From NCBI GenBank assembly GCA_905235505.1, contig CAJOMJ010000018.1:1-64000 (forward strand): a DNA stretch of 64,000 nucleotides, written 5' to 3'. A program made the position numbers and the translations under genes. The stretch is from Paludibacteraceae bacterium. Lineage in GTDB: Bacteria; Bacteroidota; Bacteroidia; Bacteroidales; Paludibacteraceae. The notes under the pieces are model-generated. The model made no database searches. It had not been told where the DNA came from and worked only from the letters and a program-made list of their open reading frames with translations. Shown here piece after piece: positions 33,967-43,382 of this stretch. Every line of letters begins with the position of its first letter. Positions within the stretch are counted from its first letter, which is position 1.

Positions 33967-34386
33967 CTACAACAACCACGAACAATCTCTGCAGCACACA
34001 GTTCCCCCTTCTAACGGGACGGTTGTGCACAGTTCTCTCTGTTCTGCCTTCTGCACTTTTTCAGTGCAGAAGGTCAGAGAGTGTGAAAATATACTATAAA
34101 ACAGGTTGGCTACAAACTGACAGTCTTGCGTATAATCGTTGTCGGAACCAATAGTAGTCTCGCCTATGGCAAGATACTGCAGATGGCAACTTCTTCCGCA
34201 GTGGCACGCCTGATGAAGATGCACCTGATGATGCTCCGGCGCATCGCAATGCTCCTCCACGATATGCTTTACTCCCATGGCCTGACTGCAATGGCAACAA
34301 TAATGTACCACAGTCAGACCCGAACCTGCCACAGGTAACCATACGGCAAGCAGAAGTGATATGCAATATGTGAAAAAGCGTTTCAT
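33967..34386 (-). CDS. HYC_CC_PP-type Cys/His-rich exported protein
   Basis: A signal peptide (SLLLAVWLPVAGSG) is followed by HYCCHC and a cluster of Cys and His residues (HCDAPEHHQVHLHQACHCGRSC), then a later CC pair. This is the pattern of the HYC_CC_PP family found beside metal TonB receptors in Bacteroidetes. It probably binds a transition metal at the cell envelope. It is the first gene of the three-gene operon. Confidence 0.75.
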   Translation of the reverse strand: MKRFFTYCISLLLAVWLPVAGSGLTVVHYCCHCSQAMGVKHIVEEHCDAPEHHQVHLHQACHCGRSCHLQYLAIGETTIGSDNDYTQDCQFVANLFYSIFSHSLTFCTEKVQKAEQRELCTTVPLEGGTVCCRDCSWLL

Positions 34387-34407
34387 TGGCTACTTTATAT
34401 CATGGTG

Positions 34408-34415
34408 CAAAGATA
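34408..34415 (-). promoter_or_regulatory. Promoter box TATCTTTG of the metal operon
   Basis: It is a TAnnTTTG box on the minus strand, 21 bases before the HYC start. I saw no Fur- or CopY-like palindrome nearby. Confidence 0.6.
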
Positions 34416-34489
34416 GTGCGGATTATGATTGTGCGCAATACCTATTTATAGTGATTTTTGTATCTGACTTATATACCCCGCAATGATTA

Positions 34490-36763
34490 CTATAACTTCT
34501 CTAACTTGGCGAACTTGAGCAGCAACGTCTTCTCGCCTGCTTTGTCAAACTTGACAACAATCTTGTTGTTGCCGTTCTCTTCGAAGGTCTCTCTTACCGT
34601 GCCCTCTCCGAAAGTGGCATGTCTGACTCTCATACCTGCCGTGTAACCTGTTTCTATCGGAGTCTTGCCCGATGAGACCTGCATGCCTGTCGTTTTGCTT
34701 AGTTTGCGTGGAGCAGTAGGAGCGGGTCTTGCCGCCTCCTCTCTTCTCCACTCGTTCTGCAACCACGACGGTTGCCAGCCTGTCTGAACAGCAGTTCGTT
34801 TCTCTCCCGAGCGGTCAAGATACTGCTCGTCGATATCTTTCAGAAACCGGCTCGGCGAGGAGAACACTATCTGACCGTTGCGGAAACGCTGTCGGGCGTA
34901 TGTGATATAACACTCGCGCTCTGCCCTCGTTATCGCCACGTAGAATAAGCGCCTCTCTTCTTCAATCTCACGTATGCTTTCGGCAAAGGCGGAGGGGAAC
35001 AGTTGCTCTTCAAGACCTGCTATTATCACTGTGGGAAACTCCAACCCTTTCGCCGCATGAATAGTCATAAGCGACACGCGCGGAGTGTCGTCGTTGAGGT
35101 TCTCGTCCTGGTCGGTAAGCAATGACACTTCTGCAAGAAAATCGGTTATATATGTATCTTCACCCTGTTCCTGTCGGTTTTCTGTGAACTCATGAATACT
35201 GCCGAGCAACTCCTGCAGGTTGTCGTAGCGGTCTTGCCCCTCTGCTGTTTTGTCTGTCAATGCCGCACTCAGTACGGCAGTCTGTTTCAGCACGTTCTGT
35301 GCGAAATTGTAGGCATCTGAAGTCTGCACCTGTACGCGGAAGGAGTCTATCATTGCGGCAAACCCTCTGAGTTTGTTCTTCGCTGCCATAGACGACTCAA
35401 GTCCGTATCTGTCAGGGTCGGCAACCACTGCGTAGGCAGGCACTTCTGCCATGTGGGCGGTATCAAGCACGCGTCGCATGGTAGTGTCTCCTATACCTCG
35501 GGCGGGGAAATTGATTACTCTGAGCAATGACTCATCGTCTTTCGGGTTGACAATAAGGCGGAAATAGGCAATGGCATCTTTTATCTCTTTGCGCTGATAG
35601 AACGACACATTGCCGTATATGCAGTATGGTATATTGAGCTTCCGCAGTTCGTCTTCTATCACGCGCGATTGCGAATTAGTGCGGTATAGCACAGCAAAAT
35701 CATTATACTGAGCCATGCCTGAGCGCTTGCCCTGCTGAATAGTCTTGGCTATGAACTCGCCCTCGTGGCGGTCGTTCTCATGTGCAGACAAGTGTAGCAG
35801 TGCCCCGCTCTCTTTCTCCGAATATACATTCTTGCGTATCTGTCCTTCGTTCTTCTTTATCAGACTGTTGGCAGCATCAACAATGTTCTGTGTAGAGCGG
35901 TAGTTACGCTCGAGTTTGAAGAGTTGCGCCCCGTTGAACATACTCCTGAAACCGAGTATATTGTCGATGTTCGCCCCGCGGAAAGAGTATATCGACTGCG
36001 CATCATCGCCCACTACGCAGATGTTGTTCAACGGTGCTGCCAATTGCGACACTATGCGTGCCTGGCAATAGTTGGTGTCTTGATACTCATCAACGAGGAT
36101 ATAGCGGAATATGCTGCAGTATTTCTCCCTGATGTCAGGATTCTGCTCGAGCAAGATGTTCATATTGAACAGCAGGTCGTCGAAATCCATCGCGTCAGCT
36201 TGTTTGAGACGCTTGTTGTAAGTGAAATAGATGTCTTGCAGTCTATACAGGCGCGCTCTCTTGTCTTCTTCTGTGAGTGCCCTGTTGCTTGCATAATCTT
36301 GCGGCGAGAGCAGGTTGTTCTTCGCCATTGATATGCGTGCGGCAATCATGCTCGGTTTGTACTGCTTCTCGTCAAGCTCCATCTCTTTGACAATCTGCTT
36401 TATCAGGTTCTTCGAGTCGGTGCTGTCGTATATGGTATAGTCGTGTGCATAGCCGATGCGCGAACTCTCCTGCCGCAGTATCCTCGAGAAGACGCTATGA
36501 AAAGTACCCATCCATAGGTATCGGGCGTACTTGTCTCCCACAAGTGCGGCGATACGCTCTTTCATCTCGCGCGCTGCCTTGTTGGTGAAAGTAAGGGCAA
36601 GAATATTACTTGGCGACACACCTTGCGATAGAAGCCACGCTATACGGTAGGTCAGCACACGCGTCTTGCCCGAGCCTGCACCGGCAATAACAAGCGATGG
36701 ACCTTCGGTACATACCACTGCCGCACGCTGGGCATCATTCAGTTCCTCTAAAAAATTAGTCAT
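34490..36763 (-). CDS. UvrD/PcrA-type ATP-dependent DNA helicase
   Basis: It is a superfamily 1A helicase of 757 aa. Motif I is AGAGSGKTRVLTYR, motif II is LVDEYQDTN, motif III VGDDAQSIYSFRGA, motif IV region NYRSTQNI, motif V MTIHAAKGLEF and motif VI FYVAITRA. The C-terminal 60 residues form the small Tudor-like PcrA domain (GMRVRHATFGEGTV). It unwinds DNA in repair and in displacing RecA or RNA polymerase. I start at MTNFLEEL, since the longer form needs TTG and overlaps the promoter. Confidence 0.93.
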   Translation of the reverse strand: MTNFLEELNDAQRAAVVCTEGPSLVIAGAGSGKTRVLTYRIAWLLSQGVSPSNILALTFTNKAAREMKERIAALVGDKYARYLWMGTFHSVFSRILRQESSRIGYAHDYTIYDSTDSKNLIKQIVKEMELDEKQYKPSMIAARISMAKNNLLSPQDYASNRALTEEDKRARLYRLQDIYFTYNKRLKQADAMDFDDLLFNMNILLEQNPDIREKYCSIFRYILVDEYQDTNYCQARIVSQLAAPLNNICVVGDDAQSIYSFRGANIDNILGFRSMFNGAQLFKLERNYRSTQNIVDAANSLIKKNEGQIRKNVYSEKESGALLHLSAHENDRHEGEFIAKTIQQGKRSGMAQYNDFAVLYRTNSQSRVIEDELRKLNIPYCIYGNVSFYQRKEIKDAIAYFRLIVNPKDDESLLRVINFPARGIGDTTMRRVLDTAHMAEVPAYAVVADPDRYGLESSMAAKNKLRGFAAMIDSFRVQVQTSDAYNFAQNVLKQTAVLSAALTDKTAEGQDRYDNLQELLGSIHEFTENRQEQGEDTYITDFLAEVSLLTDQDENLNDDTPRVSLMTIHAAKGLEFPTVIIAGLEEQLFPSAFAESIREIEEERRLFYVAITRAERECYITYARQRFRNGQIVFSSPSRFLKDIDEQYLDRSGEKRTAVQTGWQPSWLQNEWRREEAARPAPTAPRKLSKTTGMQVSSGKTPIETGYTAGMRVRHATFGEGTVRETFEENGNNKIVVKFDKAGEKTLLLKFAKLEKL

Positions 36764-36784
36764 CTGCACCTGTTGTTTTTCTGC

Positions 36785-36795
36785 GTGCAAAGGTA
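36785..36795 (-). promoter_or_regulatory. Helicase promoter box TACCTTTG
   Basis: The minus strand reads TACCTTTGCAC, about 24 bases before the ATG. Confidence 0.6.
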
Positions 36796-36848
36796 ATGCT
36801 TTTTGACTTTACTTCAAAATCTAATTTTGCAATATCAACTATTCTTTG

Positions 36849-36856
36849 TAACTTTG
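36849..36856 (+). promoter_or_regulatory. Promoter box TAACTTTG for the rRNA methyltransferase
   Basis: The box lies on the plus strand with TTTG-like sequence upstream. The leader to the gene is about 120 bases, longer than its neighbours. Confidence 0.5.
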
Positions 36857-36977
36857 CAAACTGATGTGGAGATATTGCTTTCTATAAATGTCTGCATCTC
36901 TTTGGATGTAGTGTTTATCAGACAGGTTATCTCTGCAATCAGTAGTAAACAACTCAAAGACAAAAGCATTTATACTC

Positions 36978-38306
36978 TTGTTGCCGCTTGATTTCATAGA
37001 CATCATGGAGTCTCAGATGGGACTTGAACTTGATAGCTTCTGCCGCTCTATGCAGCAGGAACCTGTCGTGTCGGTGCGTATCAACGACAAGTCAGACCTT
37101 AGTCTCCCTTGGGCGGGGCGGGTGCCTTGGTGCGAGGATGGCTGGTATCTGAGCGAACGCCCGCAGTTTACTCTCGACCCTCTGCTGCATGCAGGGTGCT
37201 ACTATGTGCAAGAAGCCTCGTCAATGTTTATAGAACATATCCTCAACACTTTTCTGACACCTGACAGTATTGTGCTTGACCTTTGTGCAGCACCGGGTGG
37301 CAAGAGCACACTGATAAGCCAGTGGCTCGGTGATGAAGGACTCTTGGTCAGCAACGAGGTAGTGCGGCAGCGGGTGTTTATTCTCTCCGAGAATATTCAG
37401 AAATGGGGCAATGGCAATACTGTTGTTACCCATAATCCTGCACGCGACTTTGGTGAGCGTTTGCCCAATATGTTCGATTGCGTACTTGTCGATGCACCAT
37501 GTTCGGGCGAGGGCATGTTTCGTAAGGACAAGAATGCAATAGACGAGTGGAGTCTGAGAAATGTTGACATGTGCGCTACCCGTCAGCAGGAGATACTGAT
37601 GGATGTCTGGGATACACTCAAACCCGGAGGTCTGCTTATTTATAGCACTTGCACTTTCAACAGGAAAGAGGATGAAGACAATGCCCGTTTTATACAAGAC
37701 CGTCTTGGTGCCGAACTGCTGCATGTGCCTATAGAGAAAGAGTGGGGCATTACCGAGACTGTAGGTTATCATTTCTACCCGCATAAAGTGCGCGGTGAGG
37801 GTTTCTATGTGGCAGTGTTCCGCAAACATGAAGAACCCTATCAGCCGCTCAAGATTCGCGGGGAGAAGAAGAAAAACGCAGTCTCAGTGGAATGTGAGGA
37901 GGAGTTACGCACTTGGCTTAGTCATCCCGAGCAATGGGCATTGCGGCAGGAAGACCGTTTCTCACTCGCCTATCCGATGAAGTACAAAGAACTGATAGAT
38001 TTTCTTGGTACCCGCCTTACATGTATCTCTACCGGTTTCGGAGTAGGTGAGATGCGGGGCAAGAGTCCTTCTCCCCAACATGCTTTGGCTATGGCTAAGG
38101 ATTTCAAGGCGGAGCCTTTCCGTACTGTGGAGTTGGATACGGATTCTGCTCTCAAGTATCTGCGTTGTGAGGCCATTGCTCTGCCTGAGCAGCCTTTCGG
38201 AGTGCTGCTTCTCACATACAACGGTGTGCCTCTCGGTTTCGCCAAGAACATAGGCAATCATTGCAACAACCTCTACCCCAAAGAGTGGCGCATACGAGTG
38301 CTGTAA
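36978..38306 (+). CDS. rRNA cytosine-C5 methyltransferase (RsmF/NOL1-NOP2-Sun family)
   Basis: The catalytic domain has LDLCAAPGGKSTL (SAM binding), VDAPCSGEGMFRKD with the first catalytic Cys in motif IV, and YSTCTFNRKEDE with the second Cys in motif VI. The C-terminal part is the PUA-like region of RsmF relatives. Homologs begin with LP..FI, so translation probably starts at the TTG at 36978 or 36981. Starting at the ATG at 37005 would cut the conserved N-terminus. Confidence 0.85.
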   Translation: MLPLDFIDIMESQMGLELDSFCRSMQQEPVVSVRINDKSDLSLPWAGRVPWCEDGWYLSERPQFTLDPLLHAGCYYVQEASSMFIEHILNTFLTPDSIVLDLCAAPGGKSTLISQWLGDEGLLVSNEVVRQRVFILSENIQKWGNGNTVVTHNPARDFGERLPNMFDCVLVDAPCSGEGMFRKDKNAIDEWSLRNVDMCATRQQEILMDVWDTLKPGGLLIYSTCTFNRKEDEDNARFIQDRLGAELLHVPIEKEWGITETVGYHFYPHKVRGEGFYVAVFRKHEEPYQPLKIRGEKKKNAVSVECEEELRTWLSHPEQWALRQEDRFSLAYPMKYKELIDFLGTRLTCISTGFGVGEMRGKSPSPQHALAMAKDFKAEPFRTVELDTDSALKYLRCEAIALPEQPFGVLLLTYNGVPLGFAKNIGNHCNNLYPKEWRIRVL

Positions 38307-38332
38307 TTCTTACCGTTATCTTCAATCCCGTA

Positions 38333-38355
38333 TAGACGCGACATTGTCACGTCTC
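38333..38355. repeat. Intergenic palindrome, type A
   Basis: TAGACGCGACATTGTCACGTCT, between two convergent genes. Confidence 0.6.
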
Positions 38356-38374
38356 AACAACCCTCAACTCTTTC

Positions 38375-39580
38375 TTACTCAACATACAGCACCAGCCCTT
38401 TCAGGTATTCTCCTTCGGGGTGGTAGATATTTACGGGGTGGTCCTGCGGTTGTGTCAGTTGGTGCAGTATTCTCACTTTTCTCCCCGACATGGCAGCGGC
38501 AGAGAACACTGCGAGGCGAAACATCTCTTTGTCAACTGCCTGCGAGCATGAGAAAGTGAATAGTATTCCATCCTTGTCAATCATTTCGAAGGCTGCATGG
38601 TTCAGTCTCTTGTAGCCCTGCAGGGCATTTCTCACCGCCCCTCTGTGTTTGGCAAAAGCCGGCGGATCGAGTATGACAAGGTCGTAACTCTCTTTGCCCT
38701 CTTTTTGCACTTTGTCAATATAGCTGAACGCATCGGCGCATACTGCCTCGTGTCGCGGGCAGGCGGGGAAGTTCCTCTCCACGTTCTGCTTTACGAGTTC
38801 TACTGCCTTTTGAGAACTGTCAACCGAGCATACATGTTCGGCTCCGCCTCTAAGTGCATATACGGAGAAGCCTCCCGTGTAGCAGAACATATTCAGCACC
38901 CGTCTGCCTTTTGAATATCTCTCTACCAAACTGCGGTTCTCGCGCTGGTCAAGAAAGAAGCCTGTCTTCTGCCCTTGCAGCCAGTCTATCTTGAAATCCA
39001 AACCGTTCTCTGTCGCCCAATGACTCTCGTGCAATGCCTTCTCTTTGTCTTCCGCTATAAGATAGCCGTCTTCTATGTCGGAGAAACTTCTGCGGAAAGG
39101 CAATGTGGCTTCCGACTTGTAATACACATTCTTCACTGCAGGTATGATGCTCGTCACTGCCTCCGCCAACTCATGCCTTGCAATGTGCATGCCTGCCGAA
39201 TGAGCCTGAAGAACGGCTGTGTCGTTGTAGATGTCGATTATCAACCCGGGCAGGAAGTCTCCCTCGCCGTGCACAAGGCGGTAAGCGTTGTTGTTCTCAC
39301 TGACCAAGCCCAACCCTATGCGCATATTGTAGGCGGCACTTATTCTCTGCTGCCAGAACTTGTCGGGCAGGGTCTCTGTCCCGAACTCCAGTATTCTCAC
39401 GGCGATGCTGCCCTCCTGCCAATGCCCTACACCGAGCGACTCTCCGTCAGCGGAGCGTACTGCCACGTTGTCGCCTTCTTTCGGTTCGCCTTTGATATGA
39501 CCTATCGCACCCGAGAATACCCAAGGGTGAAACCTGAGCAGCGATTCCTCTTTATGTTTCTTGAGATATATGGTTGTCAT
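38375..39580 (-). CDS. rlmI: 23S rRNA cytosine methyltransferase, RlmI-like
   Basis: An N-terminal PUA domain (residues 1-75, HPWVFSGAI) is followed by an EEHEE domain and a class I SAM methyltransferase (VLNMFCYTGGFSVYALRGGA, LDPPAFAKHRGAV, FSCSQAV with the catalytic Cys). This order is that of RlmI, which methylates C1962 of 23S rRNA. It overlaps the upstream exonuclease gene by 4 bases, and DUF5063-exonuclease-RlmI is a conserved Bacteroidales order. Confidence 0.85.
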   Translation of the reverse strand: MTTIYLKKHKEESLLRFHPWVFSGAIGHIKGEPKEGDNVAVRSADGESLGVGHWQEGSIAVRILEFGTETLPDKFWQQRISAAYNMRIGLGLVSENNNAYRLVHGEGDFLPGLIIDIYNDTAVLQAHSAGMHIARHELAEAVTSIIPAVKNVYYKSEATLPFRRSFSDIEDGYLIAEDKEKALHESHWATENGLDFKIDWLQGQKTGFFLDQRENRSLVERYSKGRRVLNMFCYTGGFSVYALRGGAEHVCSVDSSQKAVELVKQNVERNFPACPRHEAVCADAFSYIDKVQKEGKESYDLVILDPPAFAKHRGAVRNALQGYKRLNHAAFEMIDKDGILFTFSCSQAVDKEMFRLAVFSAAAMSGRKVRILHQLTQPQDHPVNIYHPEGEYLKGLVLYVE

Positions 39581-40320
39581 GCTTTTTCGGGTTTATTGTT
39601 GTTCTTTGCTTCTTCTGCTTTCTTCGCCTCTTCTGCTCTCTTCTGCAATGCCAAGGCCTGTTGTTCTTGCTGACGTTTGACCTGCAGGATATGGTCTTCT
39701 TCTATAATCTTCTTGCATTGTTTCTCGGGCAGTTGTTCTGTGTTGATCAGTTCGAGATAGATACGCAGTGTAGCCCATGCGTCGGTCGAAGCATATCGTG
39801 CCTGCTCGTCGGTAAGCACGGGGTTCTCCCAGTTGGTGAGTTGCTGATTCTTGGTTATCTTCTGCCCGAATACAATGGCAAACACTTTCTGCAGCCCCAT
39901 GTCAAGTATGCCCCATCGGTTCACTATCTTCTGTATGTCAATGCAGTTCCGCGGTTCGAAATAATGCAGACGTCTCAACCCGACGAGGTCATCATTAAAG
40001 GCGAGCCATATCTTGGCAACTGCAGGGTTCCCGAAGAAGTCTCTCAGCGGCTTAGGGAATCCGAGATGTTTGATTTGGAAGAGATAGCAACGTTGCTCTG
40101 TGGCAATCTGGATGAGTGAGGTAGGGTAGTAAAATCCATGCACAAAACTTGGTCGTGTCTCTGTGTCCACACCCACGTACTTCTGCCGGTTCAGATAGTC
40201 GATAGCGGCTGCGAGAGCCTGCTCGGTACGGACAACGACCACTTCTCCGTCGAAAGCAGCCACGGGTAACCGGTTGATAGTCTCTTTGTCTATTCTATGT
40301 CGAAAAGTGTTCTCCTTCAT
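39577..40320 (-). CDS. RNase D-like 3'-5' exonuclease
   Basis: It is a DEDDy exonuclease domain. The acidic motifs are VGVDTETRPS (motif I), LAFNDDLVGLRRL (motif II) and YASTDAWATLRIY (motif III, with the Tyr of the DEDDy class). No HRDC domain is present. The last 50 residues are a lysine/alanine/glutamate-rich tail. It acts on RNA or DNA 3' ends, and the substrate is not known. Confidence 0.85.
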   Translation of the reverse strand: MKENTFRHRIDKETINRLPVAAFDGEVVVVRTEQALAAAIDYLNRQKYVGVDTETRPSFVHGFYYPTSLIQIATEQRCYLFQIKHLGFPKPLRDFFGNPAVAKIWLAFNDDLVGLRRLHYFEPRNCIDIQKIVNRWGILDMGLQKVFAIVFGQKITKNQQLTNWENPVLTDEQARYASTDAWATLRIYLELINTEQLPEKQCKKIIEEDHILQVKRQQEQQALALQKRAEEAKKAEEAKNNNKPEKA

Positions 40321-40355
40321 TGTCTTCTTCGTGTTGTAGGTTGAGAGCTTACTCG

Positions 40356-40423
40356 TAGGGACGCGCCACCGTCACGTCTCAATAATTCCGCCACTTGCAG
40401 AGACATTTGCCTGAGTGTCTCTC
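40356..40423. repeat. Type A and type B palindromes side by side
   Basis: GTAGGGACGCGCCACCGTCACGTCTC-type arms occur at 40356-40380, and a GCAGAGACATTTG...GTGTCTCTC pair at 40397-40423. The same A-then-B pairing occurs near 47.3 kb. Confidence 0.6.
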
Positions 40424-40510
40424 ACCAAATCTCCACTTCCGGGCGCAAGCATTTGGTTCATAGTTTGGAGAAGCGAAAACTTTCCTGCCCTCATAACTTT
40501 TAACCAACTC

Positions 40511-41050
40511 TCAATTCAAATTCTCGTCCAATACACCGCTTTCCAAGAGGTTGTGCAATGCCCGCATGGCATTTAGCAGTTTCTGTCCCCAATGAATATG
40601 AAACGCCTCGATACAGTTTATGACGGCATACTGCATCACTTCAGGGTCTTCGGTCTGATAGTTCGCTGCCATATCTTTCAGCTCCTGATATATATCTGCG
40701 AGGTTCTCGGAGATAAATGCCGATACCGGCTCGGCTGAATAGCGCATATCTTCCACGAACACCTCAAGATAGACATCATCCGTTCCGAGCATCTGTTTCA
40801 CGTTTTCTGCCACGTAATTGTAGTCTTCTTCTGTCACGAACTGCTGCTGATAACCTTCCTGTTGTGCATCGGGCAGACTGACTGCACGTGTTTTCTGATA
40901 GAGCAGAGGCAGGTAAACAAGTAGTTTCTCGACGAACTCTTTTTTCTCCTGTTCCTCGATGTGTTCGAGTAGCAGACATGTCTGGACCGAGACAGTAACA
41001 AACTCTATCACATCGGAGCGATATACAAACTCATTTGTTGATTGGGACAT
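40511..41050 (-). CDS. DUF5063 protein
   Basis: This 179-aa, acidic, all-helical cytoplasmic protein matches the DUF5063 family (VIEFVTVSVQTCLLLE, LVYLPLLYQKTRAV, HWGQKLLNAMRALHNLL). Function is unknown. It is the first gene of the operon with the RNase D-like exonuclease and RlmI, hinting at RNA metabolism. Confidence 0.75.
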   Translation of the reverse strand: MSQSTNEFVYRSDVIEFVTVSVQTCLLLEHIEEQEKKEFVEKLLVYLPLLYQKTRAVSLPDAQQEGYQQQFVTEEDYNYVAENVKQMLGTDDVYLEVFVEDMRYSAEPVSAFISENLADIYQELKDMAANYQTEDPEVMQYAVINCIEAFHIHWGQKLLNAMRALHNLLESGVLDENLN

Positions 41051-41070
41051 ATTTTCACGAATTTAGTTTG

Positions 41071-41078
41071 CAAATGTA
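41071..41078 (-). promoter_or_regulatory. DUF5063 promoter box TACATTTG
   Basis: It is a TAnnTTTG box on the minus strand, 20 bases before the start. Confidence 0.55.
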
Positions 41079-41267
41079 ATGCTTTTTTCTCAATCAGGCA
41101 AAATAAAAATGGTGCACCTGCTTCCTTTCTGCCATGAGTAACAAGAGTCCGCAAAGAATATGTCTTATATAGCAACTCGCTTAATATTTCCCGCTCTCCA
41201 TATCTCAATCCCTCCACCCATGTATAGACAAAAAATCTCTGTTACATATACCCCTCCATATATAGGC

Positions 41268-41299
41268 AAAAAAAAGGCGAAATCTATCACCTCTTTCGC
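41268..41299 (-). terminator. Minus-strand terminator candidate
   Basis: GCGAAA and TTTCGC arms enclose 11 bases and, read leftward, are followed by CC and eight T. It could end leftward transcription from the transporter gene. Confidence 0.55.
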
Positions 41300-41390
41300 A
41301 ACTTTTTTGTATTTTTTCTCATTTTTTTTGGGGAGATGCATTTCTCTCAGCGGGTGCAGCAGCCATGTTTGGTTGTTCTTGTCAACTTTC

Positions 41391-41416
41391 GTAGAGACGC
41401 GACACCGTCACGTCTC
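41391..41416. repeat. Intergenic palindrome, type A
   Basis: GTAGAGACGCGACACCGTCACGTCTC: 10-bp arms with one mismatch and a 3-base loop. This is the fullest copy of the type. Confidence 0.7.
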
Positions 41417-41474
41417 CCCCACAATCCTATGTTCTACCTATATAGACATCCGCTGCAAAGGCAGTAAAAATTAA

Positions 41475-41518
41475 GTTCAAGACAACTTTAGAACTACACC
41501 TCTAAAGTTGTCTTGAAC
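41475..41518. repeat. 18-bp perfect inverted repeat, 8-base loop
   Basis: GTTCAAGACAACTTTAGA is followed by ACTACACC and then the exact complement of the first arm. It starts 70 bases past the transporter stop on the minus strand. There is no U-tract. It may be an mRNA 3' stabiliser, a small MITE or a terminator. Confidence 0.8.
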
Positions 41519-41587
41519 CTAAAACATTATACCAACTCTTAATGCCCTTTGTAATTTGTACATTGAACATTGTAAATTGTACTTTTT

Positions 41588-43252
41588 CTACAGAAAGAAC
41601 AATATCATCATCTGTCCGGTCAGAACGCGGAGGAACATCGTCAACGGATAGACCGTCGAATAAGCCACGGCAGCGCGGTCGTTCTGGCTGCTCTGCGAGG
41701 TGGCGTAGGCCAGCGCAGGCGGATTAGTGGTAGAACCGGCTATCAGTCCCATCAGCGTGAAGTAATCCAGTTTCATCCATTTGCGTGCCGCAATACCGAT
41801 CAGCATCGGCGGCAGCAGCGTGATAATAACGCCGTAGCCGATCCATACGTAACCGCCGTCCAGCAATGTTGCCACAAACGTCTTACCTGCTCCGAACCCT
41901 ACCGCAGCCAGGAAGAGCGCAATACCTATCTCGCGGATCATGAGGTTGGCAGAAGAGGTAGTATAAGTGACCAAATGCCATTTGGGACCGAAGGCTCCGA
42001 TAAGGATTGCCACTATGAGTGAACCGCCGGCTAAACCCAACTTGAAGGGTTGTGACAAGCCCGGAAGCATAATGGGCAACGAGCCCAGCAACACACCTAA
42101 CACGATTCCGAAGAACAATGATGCCAGGTTAGGCGCGTCCAGTTTCTTGGTACTGTTGCCGAATACTTTTGCTACCTTATCTAAGGTGTCTTTTTCCCCT
42201 ACTACTGTCAAGCGGTCGCCCAACTGAAGAACCAGATCCGGCGTAGCCAGCAGTTCAATACCTGCGCGACGAATACGTGTAATAGTAATATGGTACGCTG
42301 CACGCACATTCAGATCGCCGATGCGCTTTCCGTTCAGTTTCGGCTTTGTCACGATAATATGGCGATTTACCAAATGTACTTCCGTGTTCTTCTCTTCGGA
42401 AGGAATCTCCGTCCTCTCGCCAAGCAGAAGCACGGTACGTTCGTCTTCATGGTCACCGACTATCCGCACTTTATCGCCTATATGCAGTACGGTATCGCCA
42501 TCCGGTATCTCATCTATACCATCTGCATGAATAAGACGGCTTACTATCAGTTTGACATGTGTCAGTTGGCTCAAGTCGCGCACACGGAGACCATCCACCT
42601 GTGCATTCGTCAGCTGCACGTCGATATGCTCTATTTGCTTCTGTTCGCCTTTCTCTTTGGCCACCTGCTCTTCCTCGTTTTCCGTCTTGATACGGAAAAT
42701 CAAGCGGATAAGCATCATCGACACCAGGATTCCCACCACGCCGAGCGGATAAGCCATCGCGTAACCGCTGGCTATATCGGGATTCGCCACACCTGTGATG
42801 TCCTGATAAGCCTGTTGTGCGGCACCCAGACCGGGCGTGTTGGTCACCGCTCCGAACAGGACACCTGTCATAACAGCGATGTCCTCGCCGCTAATAAAAT
42901 GAATCAGCCATGCCGTAACACACCCTAACAATACTATGCTGAGTGCCAGCATGTTCAGTTTCAAACCGCCTTTACCGAACGACGAGAAGAACGACGGACC
43001 GACCTGCAAGCCAATCGAATAGACAAACAGGATCAGACCGAAATCCTTGGCGAACGACTCCACCTGCGGATCCAGATGCATGCCGAAATGGCTGAACGCA
43101 ATCGCACTGAACAGGATCCACGTGATTCCTAATGTAATACCTTTGATTTTGAGTTTCTCGCTCAGAAACAGACCCAACGCAATCGCCAGTGTCATCACTA
43201 AGATCGAATGCGCAATACCTGTACCGAAAAACAGATTTGTAAACCAGTCCAT
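41588..43252 (-). CDS. YidE/YbjL (AspT-type) putative antiporter with two RCK_C domains
   Basis: The 554-aa protein has two membrane halves with the AspT-YidE-YbjL duplication (FVYSIGLQVGPSFF in the first; AAVGFGAGKTFV in the second) and about ten membrane spans. Between them lie two TrkA-C regulatory domains (residues about 200-370, LIVSRLIHADGID and HIIVTKPKLNGKRIGDLNV). The family includes aspartate/alanine exchangers, and the substrate here is unknown. A single promoter-like TACTTTCG (43301-43309, minus strand) lies 50 bases upstream. Confidence 0.88.
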   Translation of the reverse strand: MDWFTNLFFGTGIAHSILVMTLAIALGLFLSEKLKIKGITLGITWILFSAIAFSHFGMHLDPQVESFAKDFGLILFVYSIGLQVGPSFFSSFGKGGLKLNMLALSIVLLGCVTAWLIHFISGEDIAVMTGVLFGAVTNTPGLGAAQQAYQDITGVANPDIASGYAMAYPLGVVGILVSMMLIRLIFRIKTENEEEQVAKEKGEQKQIEHIDVQLTNAQVDGLRVRDLSQLTHVKLIVSRLIHADGIDEIPDGDTVLHIGDKVRIVGDHEDERTVLLLGERTEIPSEEKNTEVHLVNRHIIVTKPKLNGKRIGDLNVRAAYHITITRIRRAGIELLATPDLVLQLGDRLTVVGEKDTLDKVAKVFGNSTKKLDAPNLASLFFGIVLGVLLGSLPIMLPGLSQPFKLGLAGGSLIVAILIGAFGPKWHLVTYTTSSANLMIREIGIALFLAAVGFGAGKTFVATLLDGGYVWIGYGVIITLLPPMLIGIAARKWMKLDYFTLMGLIAGSTTNPPALAYATSQSSQNDRAAVAYSTVYPLTMFLRVLTGQMMILFFL

Positions 43253-43382
43253 TGACTATTGGTTATTGATTGTTTGTAATTGGTGATTTCAAAAATGGAT
43301 GCGAAAGTACAACAATTATTCGACATACGCAAATAAAAGTGCTATTTTGATATATTGGCAGGTTCAACATCAAAGTGCAAAA

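Larger units (their letters stand above)
41079..41587. other. Gene-free intergenic stretch with hairpins
   Basis: I see no gene in these 500 bases. The stretch holds a terminator, one type A palindrome (41391-41416) and a long perfect hairpin (41475-41518), listed separately. Confidence 0.6.
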
